From NCBI GenBank assembly GCA_964035545.1, contig OZ037766.1, positions 18,751,581 through 18,815,580 on the forward strand: a stretch of DNA of 64,000 nucleotides, read 5' to 3'. Position numbers and translations under genes: made by a program. The notes beneath the pieces are model-generated. The model did no database searches and was not told where the DNA came from. It saw nothing but the letters and a program-made list of their open reading frames with translations. The DNA comes from Bugula neritina (lineage: Eukaryota > Bryozoa > Gymnolaemata > Cheilostomatida > Bugulidae). Shown here in pieces: positions 42,234-53,466 of the stretch. Position 1 is the first letter of the stretch; the number at the start of each line of letters is the position of its first letter.

Positions 42234-44888
42234 GTTATAGTTTATTTCAGTATGATACAGTGTATTTCACTATGTTGCAGTATATTTCAGTATGTTACAG
42301 TACATTTCTTTATATTACCCTATATTTCAGTGAGTTGCAGTGTAGTTCAGTGTGCTACAGCATATTTCAGTATGTTGCAGTGTTTTTTCAATTTGTTACA
42401 GTATATTTCAGTATACTACCATATATTTAAGTATGTTAAACTTTATTCGAATGTGTTGCCGTGTATTTCAGTATGTTACAGTGTATTTCAGTATGTTGCA
42501 GTATTTTGCAATATATTTGAAATGTTACAGTGTATTTCAGTATGTTGCAGTATATTTCAGTGAGATACAATAAGTTTCGGTATGTTGGAGTATATTTCAG
42601 TGGTTTACAGTATATTTCAGTATGATACAGTGCATTTCGGTTCGTTACAGTATATTTCAGTATGATACAGCGTATTTCAGTATGTTTCAGTGTAGTTCAG
42701 TATTCTTCAATATTTTTAAGTATATTTCAGTATGTTGAAGTATATTTTAGTATGTTGCAGTGTAATTCAGTATGTTGCAGTATATTTCAGTATGTTGTCA
42801 TATGTTTCGGTATTTTACAGGACATTTCTGTATATTACAGTATACTTCAGTGTGTTGCAGTGTATTTCAGTATGCTGCGATATGTTTAAATGTGTTACAG
42901 TATATCTCAGTAGTTTACCATATATTTCGGTATGTTGCAGTATATTTCAATGTGTTGCACTGCATTTCAATATGTTACAGTATCCTTCATTTTGTTGCAG
43001 TATGTTGCAGTATATTTCAGTACTTTGCAAGATATCTCAGTAGGTTACCATATATTTCGATATGATGCAGCATATTTCAGTATGTTACAGTGTATTTTAG
43101 TATGTTGCAGTATCTTGCAGTGGGTTATAGTATATTTCAGTATGATACAGCGTAGTTCAGTATGTTGCAATATTTTTCAATATGTTGCAGTATATTTAAG
43201 TATGTTGCAGTATGTTTCAGTGGGTTACAGTATATTTCATTATGTTGCAGTATGTTGCAGTATCTTGCAGTGGGTTATAGTATATTTCAGTATGATACAG
43301 CGTAGTTCAGTATGTTGCAATGTTTTTCAATATGTTGCAGTATATTTAAGTATGTTGCAGTATGTTTCAGTGGGTTACAGTGTATTTCAGTATGTTGCAG
43401 TATGTTGCAGTGTATTTCAGTATGTTATGGTGTGTTTCAGTATGTTTCAAAATTTTTATGTATATTTCAGTATGTTGAGGTATATTTTAGTATGTTGCAG
43501 TGTAATTCAGTATGTTGTCGTATGTTTTAGTATTTTACAGTACATTTCTGTATATTACAGTATACATCAGTGTGTTGCAGTGTACTTCAGTATATTGCGG
43601 TGTGTTTCAATGTGTTACAGTATATTTCAGTAGTTTACCATATAATTTGGTATGTTGCAGTATATTTCAATGTGGTGCACTATATTTCAATATTTTACTG
43701 GGTATTTCAGTATGTTGTAGTATGTTGCAATGTATTTCAGTATGTTGCAGTGTATTTCAGTATGTTGCAGTATATTTCAGTATGATACAATAAATTTCAA
43801 TATGTTAGAGTATATTTAAGTGGGTTGCAGTATATTTCAGTATGATACAGTGCATTTCGGTGCGTTACAGTATATTTCAGTATGTCACAGCGTATTTCAG
43901 TATTTTACAGTGCATTTCAGTATGTTTCAGTATTTCTAGGTATATTTCAGTATGCTGAAGTATATTTTAGTATGTTTCAGTGTAATTCAGTATGTTGCAG
44001 TATATTTCAGTATGTTGTCGTATGTTTCAGTTTTTTACAGGACATTTCTGTATAATACGGTATACTTCAGTGTGTTGCAGTGTATTTCACTATGCTGTGG
44101 TATGTTTCAATGTGGTACAGTATATTTCAGTAGTTTACCATATACTTCGGTATGTTGCAGTGTATTTCAATGTGTTGCACTGTATTTCAATATGTTACAG
44201 TATATTTCAGTATGTTGCAGTATATTTCAGTGGGTTATAGTTTATTTCAGTATGATACAGTGTAATTCACTATGTTGCAGTATATTTCAGTATGTTACAG
44301 TGTATTTCAGTATGTTGCAGTGTATTTCAGCGTGTTACAGTATATTTCAGTATGTTACAGTACATTTCCGTAAATTACACTATACTTCATTGAGTTGTAG
44401 TATATTTCAGTATCTTGCAGTATATCTCAGTATGTTACAGTATATATCAGCATGTTGCAGTATATTTCAGTGTGTTACATTATATTTCATTATGTTACAG
44501 TGCATTTCCAGATATTACACTACACTTCAGTGAGTTTTAGTGTCTTTCAGTATGTTGCAGTATATTTCGGTATCTTGCAACATATTTCAATGCGTTGCAA
44601 TGTACTTCATTATGTTACAGTGTATTTCAGTATGTTGCAGTATGTTGCAGTGTATTTCAGTATGTTACAGTGTATTTCAGTAGGTTTCAATATCTTGCAG
44701 TATATTTCAGTATGTTGCAGTATATTTCCGTATGTTGCAAAATATTTCAGTGGGTTACAGTATATTCCAGTATGTTGCAGTATATTTCAGTAGTTTGCAA
44801 CATATTTCAGTAGGTTACCATATATTTCGGTATGTTGCAGCATATTTCAATCTGTTGCTTTGCTTTCAGTATGTTGCAGTATATTTCA
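42234..44888 (+). repeat. HOR-E, copy 3, displaced and truncated at the left
   Basis: From GTTATAGTTTATTTCAG at about 42234 the sequence follows HOR-E copy 2 at a constant offset of 6159 (copy 1 at 9188). It includes the 150-bp duplication at 43111 and ends just after GCTTTGCTTTCAG (about 44857-44869). The left part of the unit is missing. Offset 6159 is 3029 plus 3130, so about 3.1 kb of other satellite separates it from copy 2's register. Confidence 0.87.
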
Positions 44889-46825
44889 GTGGGTTATAGT
44901 ATATTTCAGTATGATACAGCGTAGTTCAGTATGTTGCAGTGTTTTCAATATGTTGCAGTATACTTAAGTATGTTGCAGTATGTTTCAGTGGGTTACAGTA
45001 TATTTCATTATGTTGCAGTATATTGAGGTATATTTCAGTAGTTTGCAACATATTTCAGTAGGTTACCATATATTTTGGTATGTTGCAGTATATTTCAATG
45101 TGTTGCAGTGTATTTCAATATGTTACAGTGTATTTCGGTATGTTGCAGTATGTTGCAGTATGTTACAGTGTATTTCAGTATGTCGCAGTGTATTTCAGTG
45201 TGTTACAGTATATTTCAGTATGTTACAGCACATTTCTTTATATTACACTATATTTCAGTGAGTTGCAGTGTAGTTCAGTGTGCTACAGCATATCTCAGTA
45301 TGTTGCAGTGTTTTTCAATTTGTTACAGTATATTTCAGTATATTACCGTATATTTAAGTATGTCAAAGTTTATTCCGATGTGTTGCAGTGTATTTCAGTA
45401 TGTTACAGTGTATTTTAGTATGTTGCAGTATTTTGCAATATATTTCAAATGTTACAGTGTATTTCAGTATGTTGCAGTATATTTCAGTATGATACAATAA
45501 ATTTCAGTATGTTGAAGTATATTTCAGTGGGTTACAGTATATTTCAGTATGATACAGTGCATTTCGGTGCGTTACAGTATATTTCAGTATGATACAGCGT
45601 ATTTCAGTATGTTTCAGTTTATTTCAGTATACTTCAATATTTTTAGGTATATTTCAGTATGTTGAAGTATATTTTAGTATGTTGCAGTGTAATTCAGTAT
45701 GTTGCAAAAGATTTCAGTATATTGTCGTATGTTTTAGTATTTTACAGTACATTTCTGTATATTACAGTATACCTCTGTGTGTTGCAGTGTACTTCAGTAT
45801 GTTGCGGTGTGTTTCAATGTGTTACAGTATATTTCAGTAGTTTACCATATATTTCGGCATGTTGCAGTATATTTCAATGCGGTGCACTGTATTTCAATAT
45901 GTTGCTGTGTATTTCAGTATGTTGTAGTATGTTGCAGTGTATTTCAGTATGTTGCAGTGTATTTCAGTATGTTGCAGTATGTTGCAGCATATTTCAGTAT
46001 GTTACAGCGTATTTCAGTATGTTGCAGTGTACTTCAGTGTGTTACAGTATAATATTTCAGTATGTTAGGGTACACTTCCGTAAATTACACTATACTTCAG
46101 TGAGTTGTAGTCTATTTCAGTATCTTGCAGTATATCTCAGTATGTTACAGTATATTTCAGCATGTTGCGGTAAATTTCAGTGTGTTACAGTATATTTCAT
46201 TGTGTTACAGTGCATTTCCAGATATTACACTATACTTCAGTGAGTTTTAGTGTCTTTCAGTATGTTGCAGTATATTTCGGTATCTTGCAACATATTTCAT
46301 TGTGGTGCACTGTATTTCAATATGTTACTGTGTACTTCAGTATGTTGTAGTATGTTGCAGTGTATTTCAGTATGTTGCAGTGTATTTCAGTATGTTGCAG
46401 TATGTTCTAGTATATTTCAGTATGTTGCAGTGGATTTCAGTATGTTGCAGTGTATTTCAGTGTGTTACATTATATTTCAGTATGTTACAGTATATTTCTT
46501 TATATTACACTATATTTCAGTGAGTTGCAGTGTAGTTCAGTGTGCTACAGCATATTTCAGTATGTTGCAGTGTTTTTCAATTTGTTACAGTACATTTCAG
46601 TATATTACCGTAAATTTAAGTATGGTAAAGTTTATTCCGATGTGTTGCAGTGTGTTTCAGTATGTTACAGTGTATTTCAGTATGTTGCAGTATTTTGCAA
46701 TATATTTCAAATGTTACAGTGTATTTCAGTATGTTGCAGTATATTTCAGTATGATACAATAAGTTTCAGTTTGTTGGAGTATATTTCAGTGGGTTACAGT
46801 ATATTTCAGTACGATACAGTGCGTT
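44889..46825 (+). repeat. Mosaic satellite stretch before HOR-F
   Basis: Satellite only, with module order resembling HOR-C parts (for example TATTGAGGTATATTTCAG near 45021, shared with 38791, and a TTTCAAATG landmark at about 45443). No constant tandem register with its neighbours was found. No gene or unique DNA seen. Confidence 0.8.
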
Positions 46826-46972
46826 TCGGTGCGTTACAGTATATTTCAGTATGATACAGCGTATTTCAGTATGTTTCAGTGTATTTCAGTATGCTTCAAT
46901 ATTTTTAAGTATATTTCGGTATGTTGAAGTATATTTTAGTGTGTTGCAGTGTAATTCAGTATGTTGCAGGAT

Positions 46973-46993
46973 ATCACAGGATAGTTAAGGGCA
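46973..46993 (+). repeat. Left terminal inverted repeat, element copy 1
   Basis: The 21 bp start ATCACAGGATAGTTAAGG and end GCA. They match the reverse complement of 47712-47732 at every position. One mismatch follows (A against T) and then CCT matches again, so weak pairing extends to 25 bp. Confidence 0.95.
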
Positions 46994-47045
46994 ACCTTGT
47001 ACCTGCAACTGCCTTGCTGAGGTTTGCATTGTAATCGTATAAGAA

Positions 47046-47400
47046 TTCAGTACCAGTAAAATAAAATCTCACCTAATTGTGCTAGAGTCAAAATTTAAAA
47101 ACTATGTTGTAGATCTTGTTTTTCCCCAGTGCCACCTTTTTGGAAATTTCAATTTTCATTTTTTTTGCAAAGTTATAGACAAAAATCTGCCCAATTTTGG
47201 CCAATTTTGCCTGAAAAGCTGACTTTTCAGTACCAGTAAAATATCTCAGCAGCAAAACATGATATCTGAATAAAAATTGCACTGCTGGAATCCTGAGATA
47301 TTTTTCCAGTGCACCTTTTTTTCATTTTCCAATAACTCTGCTAGATTGCCCATAAATTGGTGATTTATACACTGAAAATGCCATATTTTTTCATAAGAAA
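47046..47400. repeat. Diverged 180-bp internal direct duplication in element copy 1
   Basis: TTCAGTACCAGTAAAATA occurs at 47046 and again at 47226, exactly 180 bp apart. CAGTG(C)CACCTTTTT occurs at 47127 and 47307 at the same spacing, followed by T-rich CATTTT sequence in both. The sequence between these anchors is largely diverged. The arrangement suggests an old internal tandem duplication inside the element's ancestor. It recurs at 49681/49861 in copy 2. Confidence 0.7.
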
Positions 47401-47711
47401 CTAGCAGCGCGCAGTGCTTCACGCTTCAATGAGCATCTAGGGATGAGAAGATATTGGCGCGTACATGCTAATTATAGGCTTGCTAGCTGGCAGACTATAA
47501 TGAATAGCTTGCTTTGTACTTTGTTCATGTAGCACCCATAATGGAATGTTGATAGATAACGCAGCCCTAATGAATGTTGCTGCTCATTGGCTGTAGTTTA
47601 ATCTTAAGTTAAACAAATGCAAGTAGGCAACACGCATGCCACCCGCAGAGCCATATTATTCAAGAACCTGAACTACATTTTGAAAGAAATTTATGATATT
47701 CTTAGTGAGGA

Positions 47712-47732
47712 TGCCCTTAACTATCCTGTGAT
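47712..47732 (-). repeat. Right terminal inverted repeat, element copy 1
   Basis: This 21-bp stretch, TGCCCTTAACTATCCTGTG then AT, is the exact reverse complement of the left end at 46973-46993. Satellite resumes with TTCAGTATGTTGTCG. Confidence 0.95.
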
Positions 47733-49607
47733 TTCAGTATGTTGTCGTATGTTTCAGTGTTTTACAGGACATTTCTGTATATTACAGTATACTTCAGTGT
47801 GTTGCAGTGTATTTGAGTATGCTGCGATATGTTTAAATGTGTTACAGTATATTTCAGTAGTTTACCATATATTTCGGTATGTTGCAGTATATTTCAATGT
47901 GTTGCACTGCATTTCAATATGTTACAGTATATTTTATTTTGTTGCAGTATGTTGCAGTATATTTCAGTAGTTTGCAACATATCTCAGTAGGTTACCATAT
48001 ATTTCGGTATGATGCAGCATATTTCAGTATGTTACAGTGTATTTCAGTATGTTGCGGTATCTTGCAGTATATTTCAGTATGCTGCAGTCTGTTTCAGTAT
48101 ATTACAGTATATTCCAGGACTCTGCAGTAGGTTTCAGGGTGTTACAGTATATTTCATTATGTTGCAGTATGTTGCAGTATATTTCAGTAGTTTGCAACAT
48201 ATTTCTGTAGGTTACCATATATTTCGGTATGTTGCAGCATATTTCAATCTGTTGCAGTGTTTTCAGTATGTTGCAGTGTATTTCAGTGGGTTATAGTATT
48301 TTTCAGTATGATACAGCGTAGTTCAGTATGTTGCAAAGGTTTTCAATATGTTGCAGTATATTTAAGTATGTTGCAGTATGTTTCAGTGGGTTACAGTATA
48401 TTTCATTATGTTGCAGTATGTTGCAGTATATTTCAGTAGTTTGCAACATATTTCAGTAGGTTACCATATATTACGGTATGTTGCAGTATATTTCAATGTG
48501 TTGCAGCGTATTTCAATATGTTACAGTGTATTTCAGTATGTTGCAGTATGTTGCAGTGTATTTCAGTATGTTATGGTGCATTTCAGTATGTTGCAGTATC
48601 TTGCAGTATATTTCAGAATGTTGCAGTATATTTCAGTATGTTGCAGTATGTTGTAGTACTTTACAGTTCATTTCTGTATATTACAGTATACATCAGTATG
48701 TTGCAGTGTCCTTCAGTATGTTGCGGTGTTTTTCATTGTGTTACAGTATATTTCAGTAGTTTACCATACGTTTTGGTATGTTGCAGTATATTTCAATGTG
48801 ATGCACTGTATTTCAATATGTTACTGTGTACTTCAGTATGTTGTAGTATGTTGCAGTGTATTTCAGTATGTTGCAGTGTATTTCAGTGTGTTACAGTATA
48901 TTTCAGTATGTTACAGTACATTTCTTTATATTACACTATATTTCAGTGAGTTGCAGTGTAGTTCAGTGTGCTACAGCATATTTCAGTATGTTGCAGTGTT
49001 TTTCAATTTGTTACAGTATATTTCAGTATACTACCATATATTTAAGTATGTTAAAGTTTATTCCAATGTGTTGTCGTGTATTTCAGTATGTTACAGTGTA
49101 TTTCAGTATGTTGCAGTATTTTGCAATATATTTCAAATGTTACAGTGTATTTCAGTATGTTGCAGTATATTTCAGTATGATACAATAAGTTTCGGTATGT
49201 TGAAGTATATTTCAGTGGGTTACAGCATATTTCAGTATGATACAGTGCATTTCGGTTCGTTACAGTATATTTCAGTATGATACAGCGTATTTCAGTATGT
49301 TTCAGTGTATTTCTGTATGTTGCAGTGTTTTGCAATATATTTCAAATGTTACAGTGTGTTTCAGTGTGTTGCAGTATATTTCAGTATGATACAATAAGTT
49401 TCAGTATGTTGAAGTATATTTCAGTGGGTTACAGTATATTTCAGTATGATACAGTGCATTTCGGTGCGTTACAGTATATTTCAGTATGATACAGCGTATT
49501 TCAGTATGTTTCAGTGTATTTCAGTATGCTTCAATATTTTTAAGTATATTTCGGTATGTTGAAGTATATTTTAGTGTGTTGCAGTGTAATTCAGTATGTT
49601 GCAGGAT
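47733..49607 (+). repeat. 10/20-bp satellite array between the two transposon copies
   Basis: The same satellite in the same orientation resumes directly after the right end of the first transposon-like element and runs to the left end of the second. Its first bases (TTCAGTATGTTGTCG and onward) continue the module interrupted at 46972. Together with the element this stretch makes up one 2635-bp HOR-F period. No gene is present. Confidence 0.96.
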
Positions 49608-49628
49608 ATCACAGGATAGTTAAGGGCA
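49608..49628 (+). repeat. Left terminal inverted repeat, element copy 2
   Basis: Same 21 bp as 46973-46993, preceded by the same satellite flank ending GTTGCAGGAT. Confidence 0.95.
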
Positions 49629-50346
49629 ACCTTGTACCTGCAACTGCCTTGCTGAGGTTTGCATTGTAATCGTATAAGAATTCAGTACCAGTAAAATAAA
49701 ATCTCACCTAATTGTGCTAGAGTCAAAATTTAAAAACTATGTTGTAGATCTTGTTTTTCCCCAGTGCCACCTTTTTGGAAATTTCAATTTTCATTTTTTT
49801 TGCAAAGTTATAGACAAAAATCTGCCCAATTTTGGCCAATTTTGCCTGAAAAGCTGACTTTTCAGTACCAGTAAAATATCTCAGCAGCAAAACATGATAT
49901 CTGAATAAAAATTGCACTGCTGGAATCCTGAGATATTTTTCCAGTGCACCTTTTTTTCATTTTCCAATAACTCTGCTAGATTGCCCATAAATTGGTGATT
50001 TATACACTGAAAATGCCATATTTTTTCATAAGAAACTAGCAGCGCGCAGTGCTTCACGCTTCAATGAGCATCTAGGGATGAGAAGATATTGGCGCGTACA
50101 TGCTAATTATAGGCTTGCTAGCTGGCAGACTATAATGAATAGCTTGCTTTGTACTTTGTTCATGTAGCACCCATAATGGAATGTTGATAGATAACGCAGC
50201 CCTAATGAATGTTGCTGCTCATTGGCTGTAGTTTAATCTTAAGTTAAACAAATGCAAGTAGGCAACACGCATGCCACCCGCAGAGCCATATTATTCAAGA
50301 ACCTGAACTACATTTTGAAAGAAATTTATGATATTCTTAGTGAGGA

Positions 50347-50367
50347 TGCCCTTAACTATCCTGTGAT
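50347..50367 (-). repeat. Right terminal inverted repeat, element copy 2
   Basis: Same 21 bp as 47712-47732, followed by the same flank TTCAGTATGTTGTCG. Confidence 0.95.
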
Positions 50368-51979
50368 TTCAGTATGTTGTCGTATGTTTCAGTGTTTTAC
50401 AGGACATTTCTGTATATTACAGTATACTTCAGTGTGTTGCAGTGTATTTGAGTATGCTGCGATATGTTTAAATGTGTTACAGTATATTTCAGTAGTTTAC
50501 CATATATTTCGGTATGTTGCAGTATATTTCAATGTGTTGCACTGCATTTCAATATGTTACAGTATATTTTATTTTGTTGCAGTATGTTGCAGTATATTTC
50601 AGTAGTTTGCAACATATCTCAGTAGGTTACCATATATTTCGGTATGATGCAGCATATTTCAGTATGTTACAGTGTATTTCAGTATGTTGCGGTATCTTGC
50701 AGTATATTTCAGTATGCTGCAGTCTGTTTCAGTATATTACAGTATATTCCAGGACTCTGCAGTAGGTTTCAGGGTGTTACAGTATATTTCATTATGTTGC
50801 AGTATGTTGCAGTATATTTCAGTAGTTTGCAACATATTTCTGTAGGTTACCATATATTTCGGTATGTTGCAGCATATTTCAATCTGTTGCAGTGTTTTCA
50901 GTATGTTGCAGTGTATTTCAGTGGGTTATAGTATTTTTCAGTATGATACAGCGTAGTTCAGTATGTTGCAAAGGTTTTCAATATGTTGCAGTATATTTAA
51001 GTATGTTGCAGTATGTTTCAGTGGGTTACAGTATATTTCATTATGTTGCAGTATGTTGCAGTATATTTCAGTAGTTTGCAACATATTTCAGTAGGTTACC
51101 ATATATTACGGTATGTTGCAGTATATTTCAATGTGTTGCAGCGTATTTCAATATGTTACAGTGTATTTCAGTATGTTGCAGTATGTTGCAGTGTATTTCA
51201 GTATGTTATGGTGCATTTCAGTATGTTGCAGTATCTTGCAGTATATTTCAGAATGTTGCAGTATATTTCAGTATGTTGCAGTATGTTGTAGTACTTTACA
51301 GTTCATTTCTGTATATTACAGTATACATCAGTATGTTGCAGTGTCCTTCAGTATGTTGCGGTGTTTTTCATTGTGTTACAGTATATTTCAGTAGTTTACC
51401 ATACGTTTTGGTATGTTGCAGTATATTTCAATGTGATGCACTGTATTTCAATATGTTACTGTGTACTTCAGTATGTTGTAGTATGTTGCAGTGTATTTCA
51501 GTATGTTGCAGTGTATTTCAGTGTGTTACAGTATATTTCAGTATGTTACAGTACATTTCTTTATATTACACTATATTTCAGTGAGTTGCAGTGTAGTTCA
51601 GTGTGCTACAGCATATTTCAGTATGTTGCAGTGTTTTTCAATTTGTTACAGTATATTTCAGTATACTACCATATATTTAAGTATGTTAAAGTTTATTCCA
51701 ATGTGTTGTCGTGTATTTCAGTATGTTACAGTGTATTTCAGTATGTTGCAGTATTTTGCAATATATTTCAAATGTTACAGTGTATTTCAGTATGTTGCAG
51801 TATATTTCAGTATGATACAATAAGTTTCGGTATGTTGAAGTATATTTCAGTGGGTTACAGCATATTTCAGTATGATACAGTGCATTTCGGTTCGTTACAG
51901 TATATTTCAGTATGATACAGCGTATTTCAGTATGTTTCAGTGTATTTCAGTATTCTTCAATATTTTTAAGTATATTTCA

Positions 51980-53401
51980 GTATGTTGAAGTATATTTTAG
52001 TATGTTGCAGTGTAATTCAGTATGTTGCATTATATTTCAGTATGTTGTCATATGTTTCGGTATTTTACAGGACATTTCTGTATATTACAGTATACGTCAG
52101 TGTGTTGCAGTGTATTTCAGTATGCTGCGATATGTTTAAATGTGTTACAGTATATTTCAAAAGTTTACCATATATTTCGGTATGTTGCAGTATATTTCAA
52201 TGTGTTGCACTGCATTTCAATATGTCACAGTATCCTTCATTTTGTTGCAGTATGTTGCAGTATATTTCAGTAGTTTGCAACATATCTCAGTAGGTTACCA
52301 TATATTTTGGTATGATGCAGCATATTTCAGTATGTTACAGTGTATTTCAGTATGTTGCGGTGTGTTTCAATGTGTTACAGTATATTTCAGTAGTTTACCA
52401 TATAATTCGGTATGTTGCAGTATATTTCAATGTGGTGCACTATATTTCAATATGTTACTGTGTATTTCAGTATGTTGTAGTATGTTGCAATGTATTTCAA
52501 TATGTTGCAGTGCATTTCAGTATGTTGCAGTATGTTCTAGTATATTTCAGTATGTTGCAGTATATTTCAGTATGTTGCAGTATATTATTTCAGTGGGTTA
52601 CAGTATATTCCAGTATGTTGCAGTATATTGCAGTATAATTCAGTAGTTTGCAACATATTTCTGTAGGTTACCATATATTTCGGTATGTTGCAGTATATTT
52701 CAATGTGCTGCAGTGTATTTCAATATGTTACAGTGTATTTCGGTATGTTGCAGTATGTTCTAGTATATTTCCGTATGTTACAGTGTATTTCAGTATGTTG
52801 CAGTGTATTTCAGTGTGTTACAGTATATTTCAGTATGTTACAGCACATTTCTTTGTATTACACTATATTTCAGTGAGTTGCAGTGTAGTTCAGTGTGCTA
52901 CAGCATATCTGAGTATGTTGCAGTGTTTTTCAATTTGTTACAGTATATTTCAGTATATTACCGTATATTTAAGTATGTCAAAGTTTATTCCGATGTGTTG
53001 CAGTGTATTTCAGTATGTTTCAGTGTATTTCTGTATGTTGCAGTGTTTTGCAATATATTTCAAATGTTACAGTGTGTTTCAGTGTGTTGCAGTGTATTTC
53101 AGTATGATACAATAAGTTTCAGTATGTTGAAGTATATTTCAGTGGGTTACAGTATATTTCAGTATGATACAGTGCATTTCGGTGCGTTACAGTATATTTC
53201 AGTATGATACAGCGTATTTCAGTATGTTTCAGTGTATTTCAGTATACTTCAATATTTTTAGGTATATTTCAGTATGTTGAAGTATATTTTAGTATGTTGC
53301 AGTGTCATTCAATATGTTACAGTGTATTTCAGTATGTTGCAGTATGTTGCAGTGTATTTCAGTATGTTATGGTGTATTTCAGTATGTTTCAAAATTTTTA
53401 G
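51980..53401 (+). repeat. 1432-bp offset duplication, first unit
   Basis: The segment from about 51980 to 52393 recurs at +1432 (53412-53825), including the TTTCAAAAGTTTACC variant at 52157 and 53589 and TATACGTCAG at 52091 and 53523. The second occurrence ends where 52389 reads CAGTAGTTTACC but 53821 reads CAGTAGTTACC. Only the leading part of the unit is repeated. Confidence 0.83.
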
Positions 53402-53466
53402 GTATACTTCAGTATGTTGAATTATATTTTAGTATGTTGCAGTGTAATTCAGTATGTTGCAGTATA
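52668..53466 (+). repeat. Block repeated 4674 bp downstream, first occurrence
   Basis: From about 52668 to 53466 the landmarks recur at 57342-58140 (offset 4674). They include TGTGCTGCAGTG near 52704, CATTTCTTTGTATTACAC near 52846, CATATCTGAGTATG near 52904 and the TTTCAAATG landmark at about 53060. Scattered substitutions separate the two. A third, shorter version starts near 63460. Confidence 0.84.

Larger units (their letters stand above)
1..46972 (+). repeat. 10/20-bp satellite array, left part
   Basis: The stretch is a continuous head-to-tail array of a 10-bp monomer of general form TRTTKCAGTR. TATTTCAGTR and TGTTGCAGTR types commonly alternate to make a 20-bp dimer. Common variants are TGTTACAGTR, TGATACAGCG, TATTTCGGTA and TTTACCATATATTTCGG. 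The + strand consensus is about 45% T, 20% A, 25% G and 10% C, so strand asymmetry is strong and is kept throughout. Orientation is constant apart from two micro-inversions of about 14 bp (see the palindromes). Indels of 1-3 bp (for example TTTCAAATG with one base missing, or TATTATTTCAG with three extra) interrupt the 10-bp phase and serve as landmarks. No unique sequence and no gene was found in this stretch. The array continues beyond position 1. Confidence 0.97.
46973..47732. mobile_element. MITE-like non-autonomous DNA transposon, copy 1
   Basis: This 760-bp island has complex sequence unlike the satellite and is bounded by perfect 21-bp inverted repeats beginning ATCACAGGATAGTTAAGG. Uninterrupted paralogues (for example 54916-54990 and 27661-27735) read GCAGTATATTTCAG where this locus has GCAGGATAT, then the island, then ATTTCAG. 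With a 2-bp AT target duplication the element is 46975-47730 and the host's 10-bp phase is restored exactly; without it two bases would be missing. The longest internal frames (64 codons on the - strand at 47088-47282, and 38 codons from 47617 before it reads into satellite) resemble no transposase I know. The superfamily is undetermined. It also contains an imperfect 180-bp internal duplication. Confidence 0.88.
46826..49460 (+). repeat. HOR-F, copy 1 (2635-bp unit containing a transposon)
   Basis: Everything from about 46826 recurs at +2635, including the complete 760-bp non-satellite element and its flanks. Without the element the satellite part is 1875 bp. The left boundary is set where GTGCGTTTCGG (46819) differs from GTGCATTTCGG (49454). 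I noticed no difference between the copies in the regions compared. Confidence 0.92.
49608..50367. mobile_element. MITE-like non-autonomous DNA transposon, copy 2
   Basis: This is a copy of the element at 46973-47732, 2635 bp downstream, with the same inverted-repeat ends and the same satellite flanks on both sides. Because the flanks are also duplicated in register, it was copied with HOR-F and is not a second independent insertion. No base difference from copy 1 was noticed. Confidence 0.88.
49461..51948 (+). repeat. HOR-F, copy 2, nearly complete
   Basis: The 2635 register holds to 51948. Copy 1 then reads TTTCTGTATGTTGCAG (from 49311), while this copy reads TTTCAGTATTCTTCAA (from 51946). 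It carries the second copy of the transposon-like element at 49608-50367. Confidence 0.91.

Noticed and set aside
47088-47282. - strand 64-codon frame inside the transposon-like element (repeated at 49723-49917)
   Set aside because: Short, Lys/Phe-rich in AT-rich DNA, without a recognisable motif. It recurs only because the element was duplicated. Not supported as a gene.
47400-47700. tRNA or small RNA gene in the right half of the element
   Set aside because: I saw no A-box/B-box pair with cloverleaf-like pairing. The segment is complex but without a recognisable RNA signature.
46985-47722. piggyBac-type element with a TTAA target duplication (TTAA lies inside GTTAAGGGCA and TGCCCTTAAC)
   Set aside because: The inverted repeat continues outward through the TTAA for 12 more bases on both sides. 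Those outer bases are not satellite, so the TTAA lies inside the terminal repeat and is not a host duplication.
47617-47970. + strand 117-codon frame starting in the element and running into satellite (repeated at 50252-50605)
   Set aside because: About 38 codons are from the element and the rest is satellite translation. The element part resembles no transposase that I can recognise, so it is treated as a chance fusion.
49051-49335. - strand frame of 94 codons
   Set aside because: Same explanation: local TTTCGG and other variants remove the TGA in this frame. It crosses the HOR-F end and has no domain.
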